64,000 nucleotides of DNA, from assembly GCF_032884065.1 (NCBI RefSeq), contig NC_088865.1:46278185-46342184 (forward strand). Direction: 5' to 3'. The notes below the pieces were generated by a model, which made no database searches, was not told the DNA's origin, and worked only from the letters and a program-made list of their open reading frames with translations. The stretch is from Artemia franciscana. Its lineage: Eukaryota > Arthropoda > Branchiopoda > Anostraca > Artemiidae. A program made the position numbers and the translations under genes. This document shows positions 1-10,439 of this stretch, piece by piece (position 1 is the stretch's first letter; each line of letters begins with the position of its first letter).

Positions 1-555
1 GGTTCTTGGATTCGTTGTAGCTGCCAACATTTTGTAGCCTTAAAGAAAGTGAAAGATTTATAGCCTTATAGCCCCTACACTAACGCTAACGGATGTTTAA
101 CACAGAAATAATTATAAGATATCAAGGGTCATACTTCGGCTAAAAAATTAATGTTTATGTGAAATTCAACACTATTCAGTAGTTTTTGAGAAAAAAGATA
201 AAATATGGAAAAAATAAACGAAGCAAAAGATGTAACCAAGTATAGGAGATCTGGTTTATGAAATGACATATAAAATAACTGAAAAATTCAGCCTGAAAAA
301 TTCTCCTTAGTATGCTTTCATTTGAAAAAGACTAATTTCCAATCATATCCTCTATCACTTTGGAAGTCCTCTCTCTCCGTAAGTTTTTTTCCTAGAAATC
401 CAAATATATTGAAAATAGCCCCAGGATAATTCTTCCGGACCATATTCACTACAAAACTGACTTGGCAAAGAGAAAGCATGACAATTAAAAAGAATTTCGA
501 ACAGTAATTTCAAATTGAACCAGGTACAATTTCCCATAGAAAATCCCTCGCCCCC
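1..555. other. AT-rich DNA, nothing recognised
   Basis: No coding similarity, repeat or structured motif that I can support. The short open frames here are not recognisable. Confidence 0.5.
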
Positions 556-559
556 CGAC

Positions 560-700
560 AGTGTCTGTATACTTCCCAATAACAAATACTAAACGTCGAG
601 ATTGGAGAAATTTCTAGGCGTCTCCACGTGGCTTGCGGGGGGTAGTTTTACTCCCCACAGTAGTTATAATGCGTATCTAAAAATTTTGATCAGGTAAATT
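560..700 (+). repeat. Dispersed repeat D, fragment
   Basis: The phrase CTGTATACTTCCCAATAAC and the following C-rich stretch recur at about 2983-3070, where they belong to a longer copy of the same block. This is a short, diverged copy. Confidence 0.5.
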
Positions 701-885
701 GGGAACAAAAGGAACTAGTAAAATATTTTACTATTTCAAATCGCATTTTATGTTGATACACAATCGATTTGTCAGAAAAGGCCCTAAATATAATACACAT
801 TTAAGATACAAACTGTATGTTCTTCCCAACAAAGGTTCTTGGGTATATACTACTACTATAATTTCTTAGACCACACTGCTTTACC

Positions 886-1715
886 ATATACGAAAAAAAA
901 ATAATTGAAGAAAAACGGGTTTAATTTCTTATAAATCAGTGACAACAAAATAAAATAAAAACTACACTTTAGCTAACCAAAAAATTAAAATACTCTGAAT
1001 ATTTCGGCCCCACGTCCGGGAGCCTTTCTCAACGGAAAAAAAACAACAAAAAAGGAGAAAATTACAACAATTTAAGACTATTTTTAAGACATTATAAAAA
1101 TGCCACGACAACTAAACCAAACATAAAAAAATATAAACAATCAAATATATAAGAAACAAAAACTCACATTTTAAAACAAACACTCCCGTAACTGACTAAC
1201 TTTAGAAAAACTGAAGTAATTGTTTATATTGGCACTTTCCTTTGCCACAATCGATGTATAAATGGGAATATTTTAAAACAAACACTCCCGCAACTGACTG
1301 TAACTTTAGAAAAACTGAAGTAATTGTTTATATTGGCACTTTCCTCTGCCACAATCAATGTATAAATGGGAATATTTTAAAACAAACACTCCCGCAACTG
1401 ACTGTAACTTTAGAAAAACTGAATTAATTGTTTATATTGGCACTTTCCTCTGCCACAATCAATGGATAAAAGTTGGTTTATGTTTGGTTTAGTTGTCGTG
1501 GCATTTTTATAATGTCTTAAAAATAGTCTTAAATTGTTATAATTTTCTCCTTTTTTGTTTTTTTTCCGTTGAGAAAGGCTCCCGGACGTGGGGCCGAAAT
1601 ATTCAGAGTATTTTATTTTTTGGTTAGCTAAAGTGTAGTTTTTATTTTATTTTGTTGTCACTGCTTTATATGAAATTAAACCCGTTTTTCTTCAATTATT
1701 TTTTTTTTCGTATAT
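886..1715. mobile_element. Foldback/MITE-type element with ~240-bp terminal inverted repeats
   Basis: The left arm (about 886-1126) and right arm (about 1477-1715) are near-identical reverse complements, both starting ATATACGAAAAAAAA at their outer ends. The interior has no transposase. It holds about three copies of a ~103-bp tandem unit. The outer edges abut TACTACTA-like simple sequence that also forms the tail of the LINE fragment immediately to the right, so insertion into or next to that tail is plausible. I could not settle a target-site duplication. Each arm contains the motif TGAGAAAGGCTCC, a 7-base loop and GGGGCCGAAATATTC, which resembles a degraded hammerhead core. The transposition class is unknown. 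Confidence 0.8.
1171..1470. repeat. Tandem repeat, ~103-bp unit, ~3 copies, inside the foldback element
   Basis: The phrase ACACTCCCG recurs at about 1180, 1282 and 1386, followed each time by AACTGACT and AACTTTAGAAAAACTGAA. Spacing is 102-104 bp and the copies are nearly identical. Confidence 0.9.
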
Positions 1716-1728
1716 ACTATTACTACTA

Positions 1729-1956
1729 CTAATAACTCACTTCAGCACCAAACCGCCTGAGGCCAACACAGCTACGCACGCTCCTTTTCCAATCTAATCT
1801 ATTTAAAGCCTCCCTCTTTACACCCTCCCAGGAAGTTCCCATTTCCTTTAAATCTTTATTTATGACATCCTCCCAACCCAGACAAGGACGATCTGCTTTC
1901 CGTGTAGCCCCAGACGGTTGGCCAAAAAGGACATGCAACCGCTTAGGGATATGCAA
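1729..1956 (-). pseudogene. 3' end of an RTE/craniofacial-type LINE (C-terminal tail of the reverse transcriptase ORF)
   Basis: The reading frame on the minus strand contains RPCLGWEDVINKDLKEMG and then a Trp/Arg/Leu-rich tail ending SCVGLRRFGAEVSY. This is the usual last stretch of endonuclease-reverse transcriptase LINEs (consensus like GRPxxRWxDxVxxDL). A related tail occurs on the plus strand at 8098-8225. Downstream on the minus strand the ORF runs into an (AGT)n-like tail at about 1716-1740, as expected for a LINE that ends in a short microsatellite. Only ~75 codons remain, so it is a 5'-truncated copy and cannot make a working enzyme. Confidence 0.65.
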
Positions 1957-1982
1957 CCGTGTTTTAGCTGTTTCTTCGAGTG

Positions 1983-2283
1983 ATTAAATAAAAAAAACAA
2001 GTTTTTTTTAACTGAAAGTTAGGAGCGACATTAAAACTTAAAACGCACAGAAATCACTTCGTATATGAAAGAGGTTGCTTCCTCATCAGCGCCTCGTTCT
2101 TTACGCTAAAGTTTGACTCTTTCTCTCAATTCTTCTTTTTAAAACAGTAAACAACTTTAGCGTAAAGAGCGGGGCGTTGATGAGGAAGCAGCCTCTTTCA
2201 TATACGAAGTAATTTCTGTGCGGTTTAAGTTTTAATGTCACTCCTTACTTTCAGTTAAAAAAACTTGTTTTTTTTTATTTAAT
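1983..2283. repeat. Palindromic repeat A, full copy (~301 bp)
   Basis: Two arms of about 130 bp are near-perfect reverse complements around a ~35-bp centre. Both ends read ATTAAATAAAAAAAACAAG going inward. Shared markers are GGAGCGACATTAAAACTTAA and CTTTACGCTAAAGTT. This is the best-preserved copy in the window and could be a MITE with long inverted repeats. No ORF. Confidence 0.85.
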
Positions 2284-2561
2284 TTCTGAACATTTTTGAA
2301 TCAATGCATGTTTTGATTTTGGCTCTCCGCAGAGGAATAATCAAAACGAAATTTGCCTTTTTTTGGCTAAATGGCTTTCTCATAATTTTGATCGAATGAC
2401 TTTGAGAAAAAAGGAGCGGGGGACGAAGCCTAGTTGCCCTCCGATTTTTTGGTTAATTAAAAAGGCAACTAGAACTTTTAATTTTTTACGAATCTTTTTA
2501 TTGGTAAAAGATTTACGTAACTTATAAATTAGCTTACGTAAAGAACTTTTATATTTTCATG

Positions 2562-2830
2562 TTTTTATTACATATATGAGGGGATTCGCCCCATCGTCAG
2601 TACCTCACTCTTTACACTAAAGCTTAAATTTTATCCCAATTCATTAGGAATGACCCCTGAATCACAAAAGCCGTAGAATAAATAGTTGAAACTACTAAAA
2701 ATACTTTAGCGTAAAGAGCGAGGTATTAGAAGGAGGTGAGCCCCTCATATGGGTAATAATTTCTGTTTGTTTAAAGTTTTATTGCTGTTCCTTACTTCCA
2801 GCTGAAAAATCTTTTTCACATTTATTTTTT
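2562..2830. repeat. Palindromic repeat A, copy
   Basis: Same layout as the copy at 1983-2283. A left arm reaches CTCACTCTTTACACTAAAGC, and the right arm holds CTTTAGCGTAAAGAGCGAGG with the CCTTACTTCCAGCTGAAAAA end. The outer part of the left arm is missing. Confidence 0.75.
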
Positions 2831-2849
2831 AATTGTTTTTTTTTAAATA

Positions 2850-3255
2850 ATGCAAAAAAAGTCCTGCTCTCCCTTCATGGAAATTTTATTCCCCCATGAC
2901 AAATTCTCGATGTAAAGTTCCCCCAGAATATCCCCCTCTTCTCAACCCCTCCCCCCAACCAAAAAAATCCTCCTGAAAACGCCTGTATACTTCCCAATAA
3001 CCATTACTATATGTAAGCACAGGTCAAAGTTTGTAACTTGTTGCCCCTCCCACGGGGACTGTGGGGGAGTAAGTCGTTCCCAAAGACATAGTTATAAGGT
3101 TTGTCGACTACGTTGAATAAAATGGCTATCTCAGAATATTGATCCATTGACTTTGGGAAAATAATTAGCGTGGGAGGGGGCCTAGGTGCCCTCCAATTTT
3201 TTCGGTCACTTAAAAAGGGCACTAGAACTTTTCATTTTCGTTAGAATGAGCCCTC
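2850..3255 (+). repeat. Repeat blocks C and D
   Basis: Block C (about 2850-2965) is C-rich on this strand and G-rich on the other, with short phrases such as AAATTTTATTCCCCCATGAC. Block D (about 2975-3255) carries CTGTATACTTCCCAATAAC, the (TTGAATAAAATGGCTATCTCA)-like line and the AAAAAGGGCACTAGAACTTT line seen at many other places here. Confidence 0.6.
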
Positions 3256-3329
3256 TTGCAACATTCTAGGACAACTGGGTTGATACAATCACCCCTGGGA
3301 AAAAAAAACAACAAAAAAACAAATAAACA

Positions 3330-3710
3330 CGCATCCGTGATTTGCCTTCTGGCAAAAAATGCAAAATTCCACATTTTTGTAGATAGGAGCTCAAAACTTC
3401 TATAGTAGGGTTCTCTGATACGCTGAATCTGATGGTGTGATTTTCGTTAAGATTCTATGACTTTTAGGGGGTGTTTCCCCCTATTTTCTAAAATATCGCA
3501 ATTTTCTCAGGCTCGTAACTTTTGATAGGTAAGATTAAGCTTGATGAAGCTTATATATTTAAAACCAGCATTAAAATGCGATTCTTTTGATGTAGCTATT
3601 GGTATCAAAATTCCATTTTTTAGAGTTTTGGTTACTATTGAGCCGGGTCGCTCCTTACTACAGTTCGTTACCACGAACTGTTTGATCAGGACAGTAATTT
3701 TTGTTTTAGG
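3330..3710 (+). repeat. Repeat block B, best copy, with terminal hairpin
   Basis: Recognisable phrases in order are CACGCATCCGTGATTTG, TTCTCTGATACGCTGAATCT, GGGGGTGTTTCCCCC, CTCAGGCTCGTAACTTTTGA and TTGAGCCGGGTCGCTCC. The block ends with an 8-bp perfect hairpin at 3660-3681 (ACAGTTCG, loop TTACCA, CGAACTGT). Diverged copies are at 7775-8035, 55750-56095, 57190-57625 and 58340-58600. Confidence 0.75.
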
Positions 3711-3734
3711 ATATCAAGATGGAGCTTATTACAG

Positions 3735-3890
3735 CAGAATCTTAAGATAAAGTCATTTTAAATAATCTAACTTTAGCGGAAATAGCAAAGTATCAAGAAG
3801 GGGGGCAGCCCCTTCGTATGCAAAATAAATGCTATTCATTTAAATTTGAATGATCTTTACTTTCTGTTAAAAAATCATATTCTTTTATTC
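3735..3890. repeat. Palindromic repeat A, half copy
   Basis: Only the right arm is recognisable: CTTTAGCGGAAATAGC, GGGGCAGCCCCTTCGTATG, and the CTTTACTTTCTGTTAAAAAA end. Confidence 0.6.
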
Positions 3891-4274
3891 TGATCCTTTT
3901 TCAAATAACGCCATTAAAATTTGGTTCACCCTTCATTAAATATTCCCTTCTCCCCTCTCACAGGAACTTTATGCGTAGAAATTTCTCCCATGAAAACTAA
4001 TTCCCGTAAAACCCCCTCCAGACAGTAAAAAACCCACCCCCTTAAATTTTCTTGTGGTCGATTCAGCCAGAAAAATTCTTACCCTGAATATTTCTTTCGG
4101 AATGGTGAACTAGGTTTTATTTTTTTTTTTTTGGGGGGGGGGGGATTTGCAGAGATGACGGACTTTTATGGGGTCAAATTCACGGGGAAGTATTTTACAT
4201 GGTGGAACTTCCTTGGGGTAATTACCATGAATGGGGTGGTGTGTGTCCCGGTATGATTAAAAAAACAATCAGAA

Positions 4275-4610
4275 ATTAAATTCTAAGAAAAAGTATTTTT
4301 TTCAACTGAAAGCAAGGAGCAACACTAAAACCTCAAAAAGTATTCCACATGTGGGCTGCCTCCTCCTCGCTACCTTGCTCTTTACGCAAAGTGATATCTT
4401 CTTTCAAAATTCTTAATGAGGGACTCCTGAAACACAACGACCATTTAATTACAATAACTAATTTTTCTGAAGTGGTTAAAACTTGAGCATGAAAAGAGGT
4501 GTATTGAGGAGGAGGCAGCATGTATGCGGAAAATATCTGTTCGCTTAAGGTGTTAATATTTCTCCTTACTCTCAGTTGACAAAAATTGTAACTTTTTAAA
4601 TTTGATTATC
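4275..4610. repeat. Palindromic repeat A, copy
   Basis: The left arm has CAACTGAAAGCAAGGAGCAA and TTGCTCTTTACGCAAAGT. The right arm has GAGGAGGAGGCAGCATG and TCTCCTTACTCTCAGTTGAC. The centre carries the GGGACTCCTGAAACACAA phrase that also appears in the copy at 61235-61540. Confidence 0.7.
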
Positions 4611-4619
4611 ATAAAGATT

Positions 4620-5390
4620 GATAACTTACAACTTCTTGAAAATATATATCTAAACTTCTTTCGAAATACCAAGGGTATAATTAAATTTCCCAATGATTAG
4701 TGAACGACATGGGAAAGTATGCTAAATATTCCCGATTTTCAGCGCAAGCTTATTCAAATTTTCAATTAACAACTGCTTTTTAACCCACCCTCTAAACTAA
4801 AAAGAAAGTATCATTTGCAAGTAGTCTTTATTGAGACATAACCTGTTTTGATATTTTAATGAAAAGATACAGACAGTAAGAACAACCCCTCAGCCGAATT
4901 TTCAGAAATTAGTGCTGCTGTCCATTGATTTTCATTGCGAAGGATATTTATTAAAACCTGGTAAATGGGATAATGTTCAGTCACCTGCAAATAATTATCT
5001 AGGCCTGTGAAAGTTTGACATATAAAAAATTAGACTTCAAAATTCCACTTAAACATCAGAGATTTGCCTCTCATATGCTATCTTCTATTCGAAGTGCCTG
5101 CTCCATAAATTGTAATTAGCAGACCAATATATTCGATGGATGCGTCTTTTTATCCATGCCAAAAGCCACAAGAAGACAAACCAAGAAGAGACAATCAAGG
5201 CTACCACTTCATTCTCCACAAGATACTGCTTCTTTTAACTTAATTTATAAGATACACAAGAAAAATTCATTCCAACCATTTAGAATAGCTTCTGTTCATA
5301 GAAGAGAAAGATTTGCATTGTCGACATTATAAAGATCTTGTACTTTAGTATTTAAACAAGAAATTACTGACAAAATCGTACCTAAATGGT
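4620..5390. other. AT-rich DNA, nothing recognised
   Basis: No repeat family or coding similarity that I can name. It directly precedes the LINE remnant at 5395 and might hold more of its degraded 5' part. Confidence 0.4.
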
Positions 5391-5394
5391 AATG

Positions 5395-6480
5395 TTTTCA
5401 CTCTGCAAGTAATCTAAGTTGGTAAATGAACAAAGCCGATTACTATAAAGGAATACGGCTTCTAACTGTCTCCTCTGTAAGGCAAAATGTAAGCATATAC
5501 GACGAAGCTGGTAATAAGCTTGACGCAAACGCTATTAGTAAGTATTTTGGTAGTATTTAAAGAAGCAACCCACCGATTTCTAGTTTTACCCCCTTGCCTG
5601 TTCCATCAAAAATACCTGTGATTTTCCCCAACAAAGTTGCAAAAGTTCTTGAGAGACTTGACTCCAATAAGGAAAATTACCCTGGAGACGTTCTAGCAGC
5701 CCTGTATAAAAAAAACGTAGCCTTTCTAGCTGAACATCTGACTGCCTTTTTAAGCCAGTGTCTGTTGAGTGGTACCTTTCCGAGCGATTTAAAAAAGAGT
5801 AGTCGTATCACCAAAACCTAAAGTTTCAAATCCAAAAGGGGTGAATGACCTACGACCTATATCTTTTACCCCTATTGTATCTAACGTTTTCGAGCATTTT
5901 CTAAAGAAATGGTTACTAGAAGATTTCTGTGATAAAATAGATCCCTGTCAATGTGGGTTTGTCAAAGAATCTAGCACAGTACTTTATCGCATCAAAATTG
6001 TGGAAGAAGACCTACACCACCTAAAAAAATATAACTGCATTCGCAGAAATATTGCAAGCTGACTTATAAAAGACTTTCGACAAATCAAGTCGTCCGGATA
6101 TTCTTGAATCAATGACAAATTGTACCGCTTTTTGGTTCGGATAGTTCATAGGTTTCTTAAAAGGACGGCTAGAGTGTGTTATCGAGGATCGGGTACAATC
6201 GGATTTTCTTGAGCTTTCTGTGGAATGCCCCAAGGTACCAAAGTGGGACCTGTTTTATTTTGAATGCTGTATAACAAAATTGCTACTTTTTACAAAATCA
6301 GAGCCAAGTTTGTATATGATTTACTATTGGTGATACTTCAGAAGCTAGGATCCATAATTAGTACGGATGGCGAAATTCACCGTTTGGATGCTGATTGCGA
6401 AAGAAAAGCGGCTTTCAATTAATAGGAAAAAGTCAGCACTTATGAGAGTCTCGTTTTTCAATAAAGAAAATCCTATTCAA
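5395..6480 (+). pseudogene. CR1/Jockey-like LINE reverse transcriptase relic
   Basis: Scattered over the three forward frames are, in order, a linker (YDEAGNKLDANAISKYFGS near 5495), the pre-RT helix region (ERLDSNKENYPGDVLAALYK near 5655, then FLSQCLLSGTFPSDLKK), RT motif 1-2 (VNDLRPISFTPIVSNVFEHF near 5840), the KIDPCQCGF line, and RT motif 4 (GMPQGTKVGPVLF near 6222). The catalytic box reads FVYDLLL, where this family has FVDDL, so the first aspartate is lost. Frame changes occur near 5820 and 6060, with in-frame stops later. Only the RT palm and fingers remain, with no endonuclease or 3' tail. It is inactive, and I am confident of the RT assignment but less of the clade. Confidence 0.75.
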
Positions 6481-6779
6481 AGTGATTTAAATGTGCCATT
6501 GTAAAAAATATGACAATTATAAGACTTTTTACTCGGTATAAAACAAGGCACCAGAACAAACTGGAGCCTTGTAAGCCAGCGGTTACCGACAGATACAGAC
6601 TGTCTTTTCGACAATATTTTGTGTCCCATTTAACTCATTTATTTGAAACTAGGCACGGCACGCGACAGGCTTCTATATACGGTTTCTCACTGTCCCTTGT
6701 TTTCCATTGCAGTTTTTTTGAAAAATTACCTCTATCGTGAACATATTGCCTTTTTGTCAGATGATTATAAATATAGATC

Positions 6780-7310
6780 ACTCATTGTTTATTACTACAA
6801 CTTCTACTGCTACTACTACTACTATTACTTCAATTACTAAATCTTTTGCACCTGCTTGTACAGACAATAAGTTAACAGTGCTGCTGTTACTAGTACTTCC
6901 GCTATTGCTATTAATATTACCAGTAGTAATACAAATAGTACAGCTATGACTACTGCTGCAATTATGCCTAAGGCTATGAAGGTGAACTTTCAAAGAAATT
7001 TTTGTATGGAGGGGGGAGGAGAACTTAATCACAACAAGCTGTTTGTATTCAGGTTGTCAAAAGGACATATCAGCAATATTTTAAGAACAGCTTTGTGTGT
7101 GAAGCTGAAACTAACAAGAATTGTTGTAAGGGATGTTAAACTAACCAAAAGAAAATATATGTACCCTATTGCTACTCCTTCTACACATACTACTACTATT
7201 GCTACTATTATTACTACTTCTAATACTACTAACCACCACAAAGGCTAAGGCTGCTACTATTAATTCTACTGCTACTACTACTACTGCCGCTACTAAATCT
7301 AAGGGCTTTA
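6780..7310. repeat. (ACT)n-rich simple sequence with a ~330-bp duplicated unit
   Basis: Stretches of TACTACTACTACTATT alternate with unique-looking DNA. The line GGTTGTCAAAAGGACATATC near 7052 recurs as GGTTGTTAACAGGACGTATC near 7386, and AAGGCTATGAAGGTGAA near 6969 recurs as AGGGCTTTAAGATAAAA near 7303. This gives two diverged units about 330 bp apart, each preceded by an (ACT)n run. The ~100-120-residue open frames on both strands here are products of the simple repeat. Confidence 0.7.
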
Positions 7311-7569
7311 AGATAAAAATTTTGAGAAATATTGGAACTGTATGGAATTGTGTGAAACCACATTGAAACACACTATGCCCACACAGGTTGTTAACAGGAC
7401 GTATCAGAAATGCTTTATAAAAGGTTCGTGGTATTAAGCAGGATAAAAGCAGGTCGTCCGTCGGTGGGGCGGGAGGATGCTGTGAAGAAACTAGATCGAA
7501 GAACATTGACAGATTAGTAGCACCTCCTTCACAGATAAATCATTTTTCCAACTCATTCATCCCTTTCTT

Positions 7570-7770
7570 TGTATTAAATAAAAAAAATAATTGTTTTAGC
7601 TGAAAGTAAGGAGCGACATTAAAACTTAAAACGAACAGAAATTACTCCATATATGAAATGGGTTGTCCCCTCCACAATCCCTCGCTCTTTACGCTAAATC
7701 TTTTAATTGTTTTAAAAAATAGAATTGTTGCAAAGAGTCAAACTTTAACGTAAAGAGCGAGGGATTGCTC
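7570..7770. repeat. Palindromic repeat A, truncated copy
   Basis: The left arm is complete (TTAAATAAAAAAAATAATTG, GGAGCGACATTAAAACTTAA, CTTTACGCTAAA). The right arm stops after GTAAAGAGCGAGGGATTG, where it is joined directly to block B. Confidence 0.75.
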
Positions 7771-7774
7771 TCTA

Positions 7775-8035
7775 AAACTTCTACAGAAGAGTTCTCTGAT
7801 ACGCTGAATCTGATGGTGTCATTTCTGTTAAGATCCTACGACTTTTAGGGGGTGTTACCCCTATTTTCCTTAATAAGGCAAATTTTCTCAGGCTCGTAAC
7901 TTTTGATGGGTATAACTAAACTTGATGAAACTTATATATTTAAAATCAGCATTAAAATGCGATTCTTTTGATGTAGCTATTGATATCAAAATTCAATTTT
8001 TTAAAGTTTTGGTTACTATTGAGCCGGGTCGCCAT
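7775..8035 (+). repeat. Repeat block B, copy
   Basis: It starts at AAAACTTCTACAGAAGAGTT and matches the block at 3330-3710 to its TTGAGCCGGGTCGCC end. The terminal hairpin is missing. Confidence 0.8.
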
Positions 8036-8097
8036 TTAGTTTTATGACTACGAGAGACTGTGCAAATAAAACCGATTGTAACCGATTCTATTCTATT

Positions 8098-8225
8098 CTA
8101 AGAAAGATTTAAGGGAAATCGGAACTTTCTGGGAGGATGTAAAGAGAGAGAGTCTGAATAGATTGGGATGGAGGAAGAGCTTACATAGCTATATTGGTGC
8201 GGCGGTGAGTTGCTAGTATTAGTGT
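8098..8225 (+). pseudogene. 3' end of an RTE/craniofacial-type LINE
   Basis: The forward frame reads KKDLREIGTFWEDVKRESLN and then RLGWRKSLHSYIGAAVSC before a stop. It is the same C-terminal tail as the minus-strand fragment at 1729-1956 and as the degraded end of the LINE at 23033-25870 (KERF/KEIG-like). A short imperfect TAGTATTAGTGTTGTAATTAG tail follows. Only ~40 codons remain, so it is a strongly 5'-truncated insertion. Confidence 0.6.
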
Positions 8226-8229
8226 TGTA

Positions 8230-8815
8230 ATTAGTTTCCGTTTTTTGTGTCAATTTTTGTTTGAAAAAAATACGAAAAACCAAGTTGTCAAGTTAGTCAC
8301 AAATAAAGCATTTATACCCGTCTGTCAGTCGATTCTAGTTTTCAAAAATATGAATTCCATATTCGATTTTTTTTCGTTTCGTTTTGTTTTTGATAGGGGA
8401 ATAAACAAAAACAAATCCCAATTTAAACGGAATACCCCGTTTGTCACCCAACTTATATAAAACTTATTCAGTTCTAGCATATTTAGTCAAACCATTGTTC
8501 GATTAGATTAACTGTGAAAATAATTACGGAATTTCGGCAGTATAGAATGCCGCGACCTTAACAATTTTAAACAAATTCAAGCTAAAAAGAATATTTAAAT
8601 TACTAATAAGTGTTGCCTTTATTTATTATCCCTTTTCTTATGTTTATTCTACTTATTATGTTTTCAATATGGAATTTGTGCACGTATATGCGAAGCTTCT
8701 GTTGACCGTTTTATATTATATTCTAAATTGTTTGTTTGCCAAATTTGTTGCCTTCATCCTGGAGCTCTAGGAATTATATTACCCCAGGGGGTGGGTTTTT
8801 TTCTGGCGTTTTTTT
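8230..8815. other. AT-rich DNA, nothing recognised
   Basis: No supported gene or repeat. Short open frames only. Confidence 0.5.
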
Positions 8816-8819
8816 TTCA

Positions 8820-8847
8820 TGGCACTTGGTATTAACCAAGTGACATA
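8820..8847. repeat. Hairpin motif CACTTGGT-ATTA-ACCAAGTG
   Basis: A perfect 8-bp stem with a 4-base loop, flanked by TGG and ACATAT. The same phrase with one change occurs at about 37336-37363. It is probably the terminus of a mobile element, but its partner end is not visible here. Confidence 0.55.
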
Positions 8848-8849
8848 TT

Positions 8850-10260
8850 TTTTTTATATTAAAATAGCTAATCTAAGACTTTATCACAACTCTAAACGGG
8901 TCTAGAGACGTGCCTGGTTGTATAAACTGCTTGGAACGGCCGCTAGGCTACTTCTTGCTAAGGACACAGAATTAAAAAATCGACACTTGCGCTAGGCAGA
9001 CCATTAGTCAGCACACAAAAAAGTTGAGTTTTAAGGGCGTCCCACCAGCGTTGAAAAAAGGCTCGCTTTGAGTTTCACGCACGATATTAAATGCCTTTAA
9101 TTATCATAAATTTCTCTATACAATTTGAAATTGTGATATCTCTGTTTACCTTCCTTAAATTACAAGATATGGAAATAATATGTAATTAATATTTACGCGA
9201 GAAATTTTTTCTACGTACTGACCAATTATTTTGCAATGAAAGGTTCAAATGATACAATATTTCGTGAAAATGTTCAATTATGATAAACATTCGTAATAAT
9301 TAAGGGATTACGAAACTTGGAAAACTGCTATCTACAAAGGTCATATCTTCTGTTTAATAACACAGGAGTCTGTATCTCTGTTGAATAAGTTGGAATTTAT
9401 CTTTTGTCTTCTGAAATCTTCATATAAATTCATTAAATTCTTCGTAATATTATGCAAAATTTAAGTGCTTTATTGTCTTAGCAAATAAGATCTATATTGC
9501 TGATAAGAATTTTTATTTGTTTCTATGTGTCTATGATTCTTTTTTCTTTCTTTTTAACCGGATTATGGGACATCGTCAAGTTACACTCCTAGATCTTTAA
9601 TCATATTTGTAATAAAAGAAAAGTCAACCTTCTCAGCCACTTAACATAGAATCCAACGTTATATGGTTAGGGTTAAAATTAGCCTAATTACTAGTCCTCT
9701 CCATGCTTTTTTCCCGGGAACTCCGTAGTCCCTGTGGCATCATATTAAATTTTTAGAAATCTCCTTCGCTCAAAATATCTGTAAGGGATGAAATTTTGCC
9801 TCTATGGGGACCTAATCCATAAAGCCCGAAAGAAAATGGCTCCAAGTTCTGTATTTGGTGTGCTCTTTGAAGATATGTATTAGTAAAAAAAAGTAAGCAT
9901 TAAAACAGGAGTCTCATAATTTATGTAAGAACTGAGGTATAAATTAGGCCTGAAATCCTTAAAATTTCCAACGCCTGTTGTGCTCCCCGTTCCCCGATCA
10001 TATTACACCAAATTTTGAGATAAATATTTTGCCCAGGAATAGTCAAAATGCAAAAGCATGTGCCTTTTGATGTAACGTGGTCCCCACAGCCCTGAACTAA
10101 GGCCCTAAGAATAGTAAGCAATTATCAATATCCTTGGACACACAAGACAAAAAGGTCACTTTCTGCAACATTGCATTGAATGCCATAGGGAACGGAAAAT
10201 CTCCACAAATTACATGGAGTACTAAAGTGATACTCTCATGAGATTAAATAGAAAGCTAAG
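8850..10260. other. AT-rich DNA, nothing recognised
   Basis: No coding similarity, tandem repeat or structured RNA that I can support in this 1.4-kb stretch. Confidence 0.5.
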
Positions 10261-10269
10261 ATATAGGAA

Positions 10270-10430
10270 CAGGCTTGCCGCCCGGTGAAAAAATCACTAG
10301 GTTCCTAGTAATTTCTTAGTGATTTTCTTGAATAATCTAGTGATGTAAGTCCTGATTTGCTGATTTTTCTGTTTCGGCAATATAAAAAATCACTAGAAAT
10401 AACAATAAATCACTAGGGGTGGCAACCTTG
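10270..10430. mobile_element. hAT-type MITE with perfect 8-bp target duplication
   Basis: A 161-bp element is flanked by direct repeats TATAGGAA (10262-10269 and 10431-10438). Its ends are inverted: CAGGCTTGCCGCCCG on the left, and CAAGGTTGCCACCCC when the right end is read inward. Ends of the form CARRGTTGCCA with 8-bp duplications are typical of the hAT superfamily. The interior contains several copies of ATCACTAG in both orientations. No ORF, so it would need a transposase supplied from elsewhere. Confidence 0.85.
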
Positions 10431-10439
10431 TATAGGAAC

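Noticed and set aside
7141-7506. 121-residue minus-strand open frame
   Set aside because: It runs through (ACT)n simple sequence, with Val/Ala/Ser runs and no family features.
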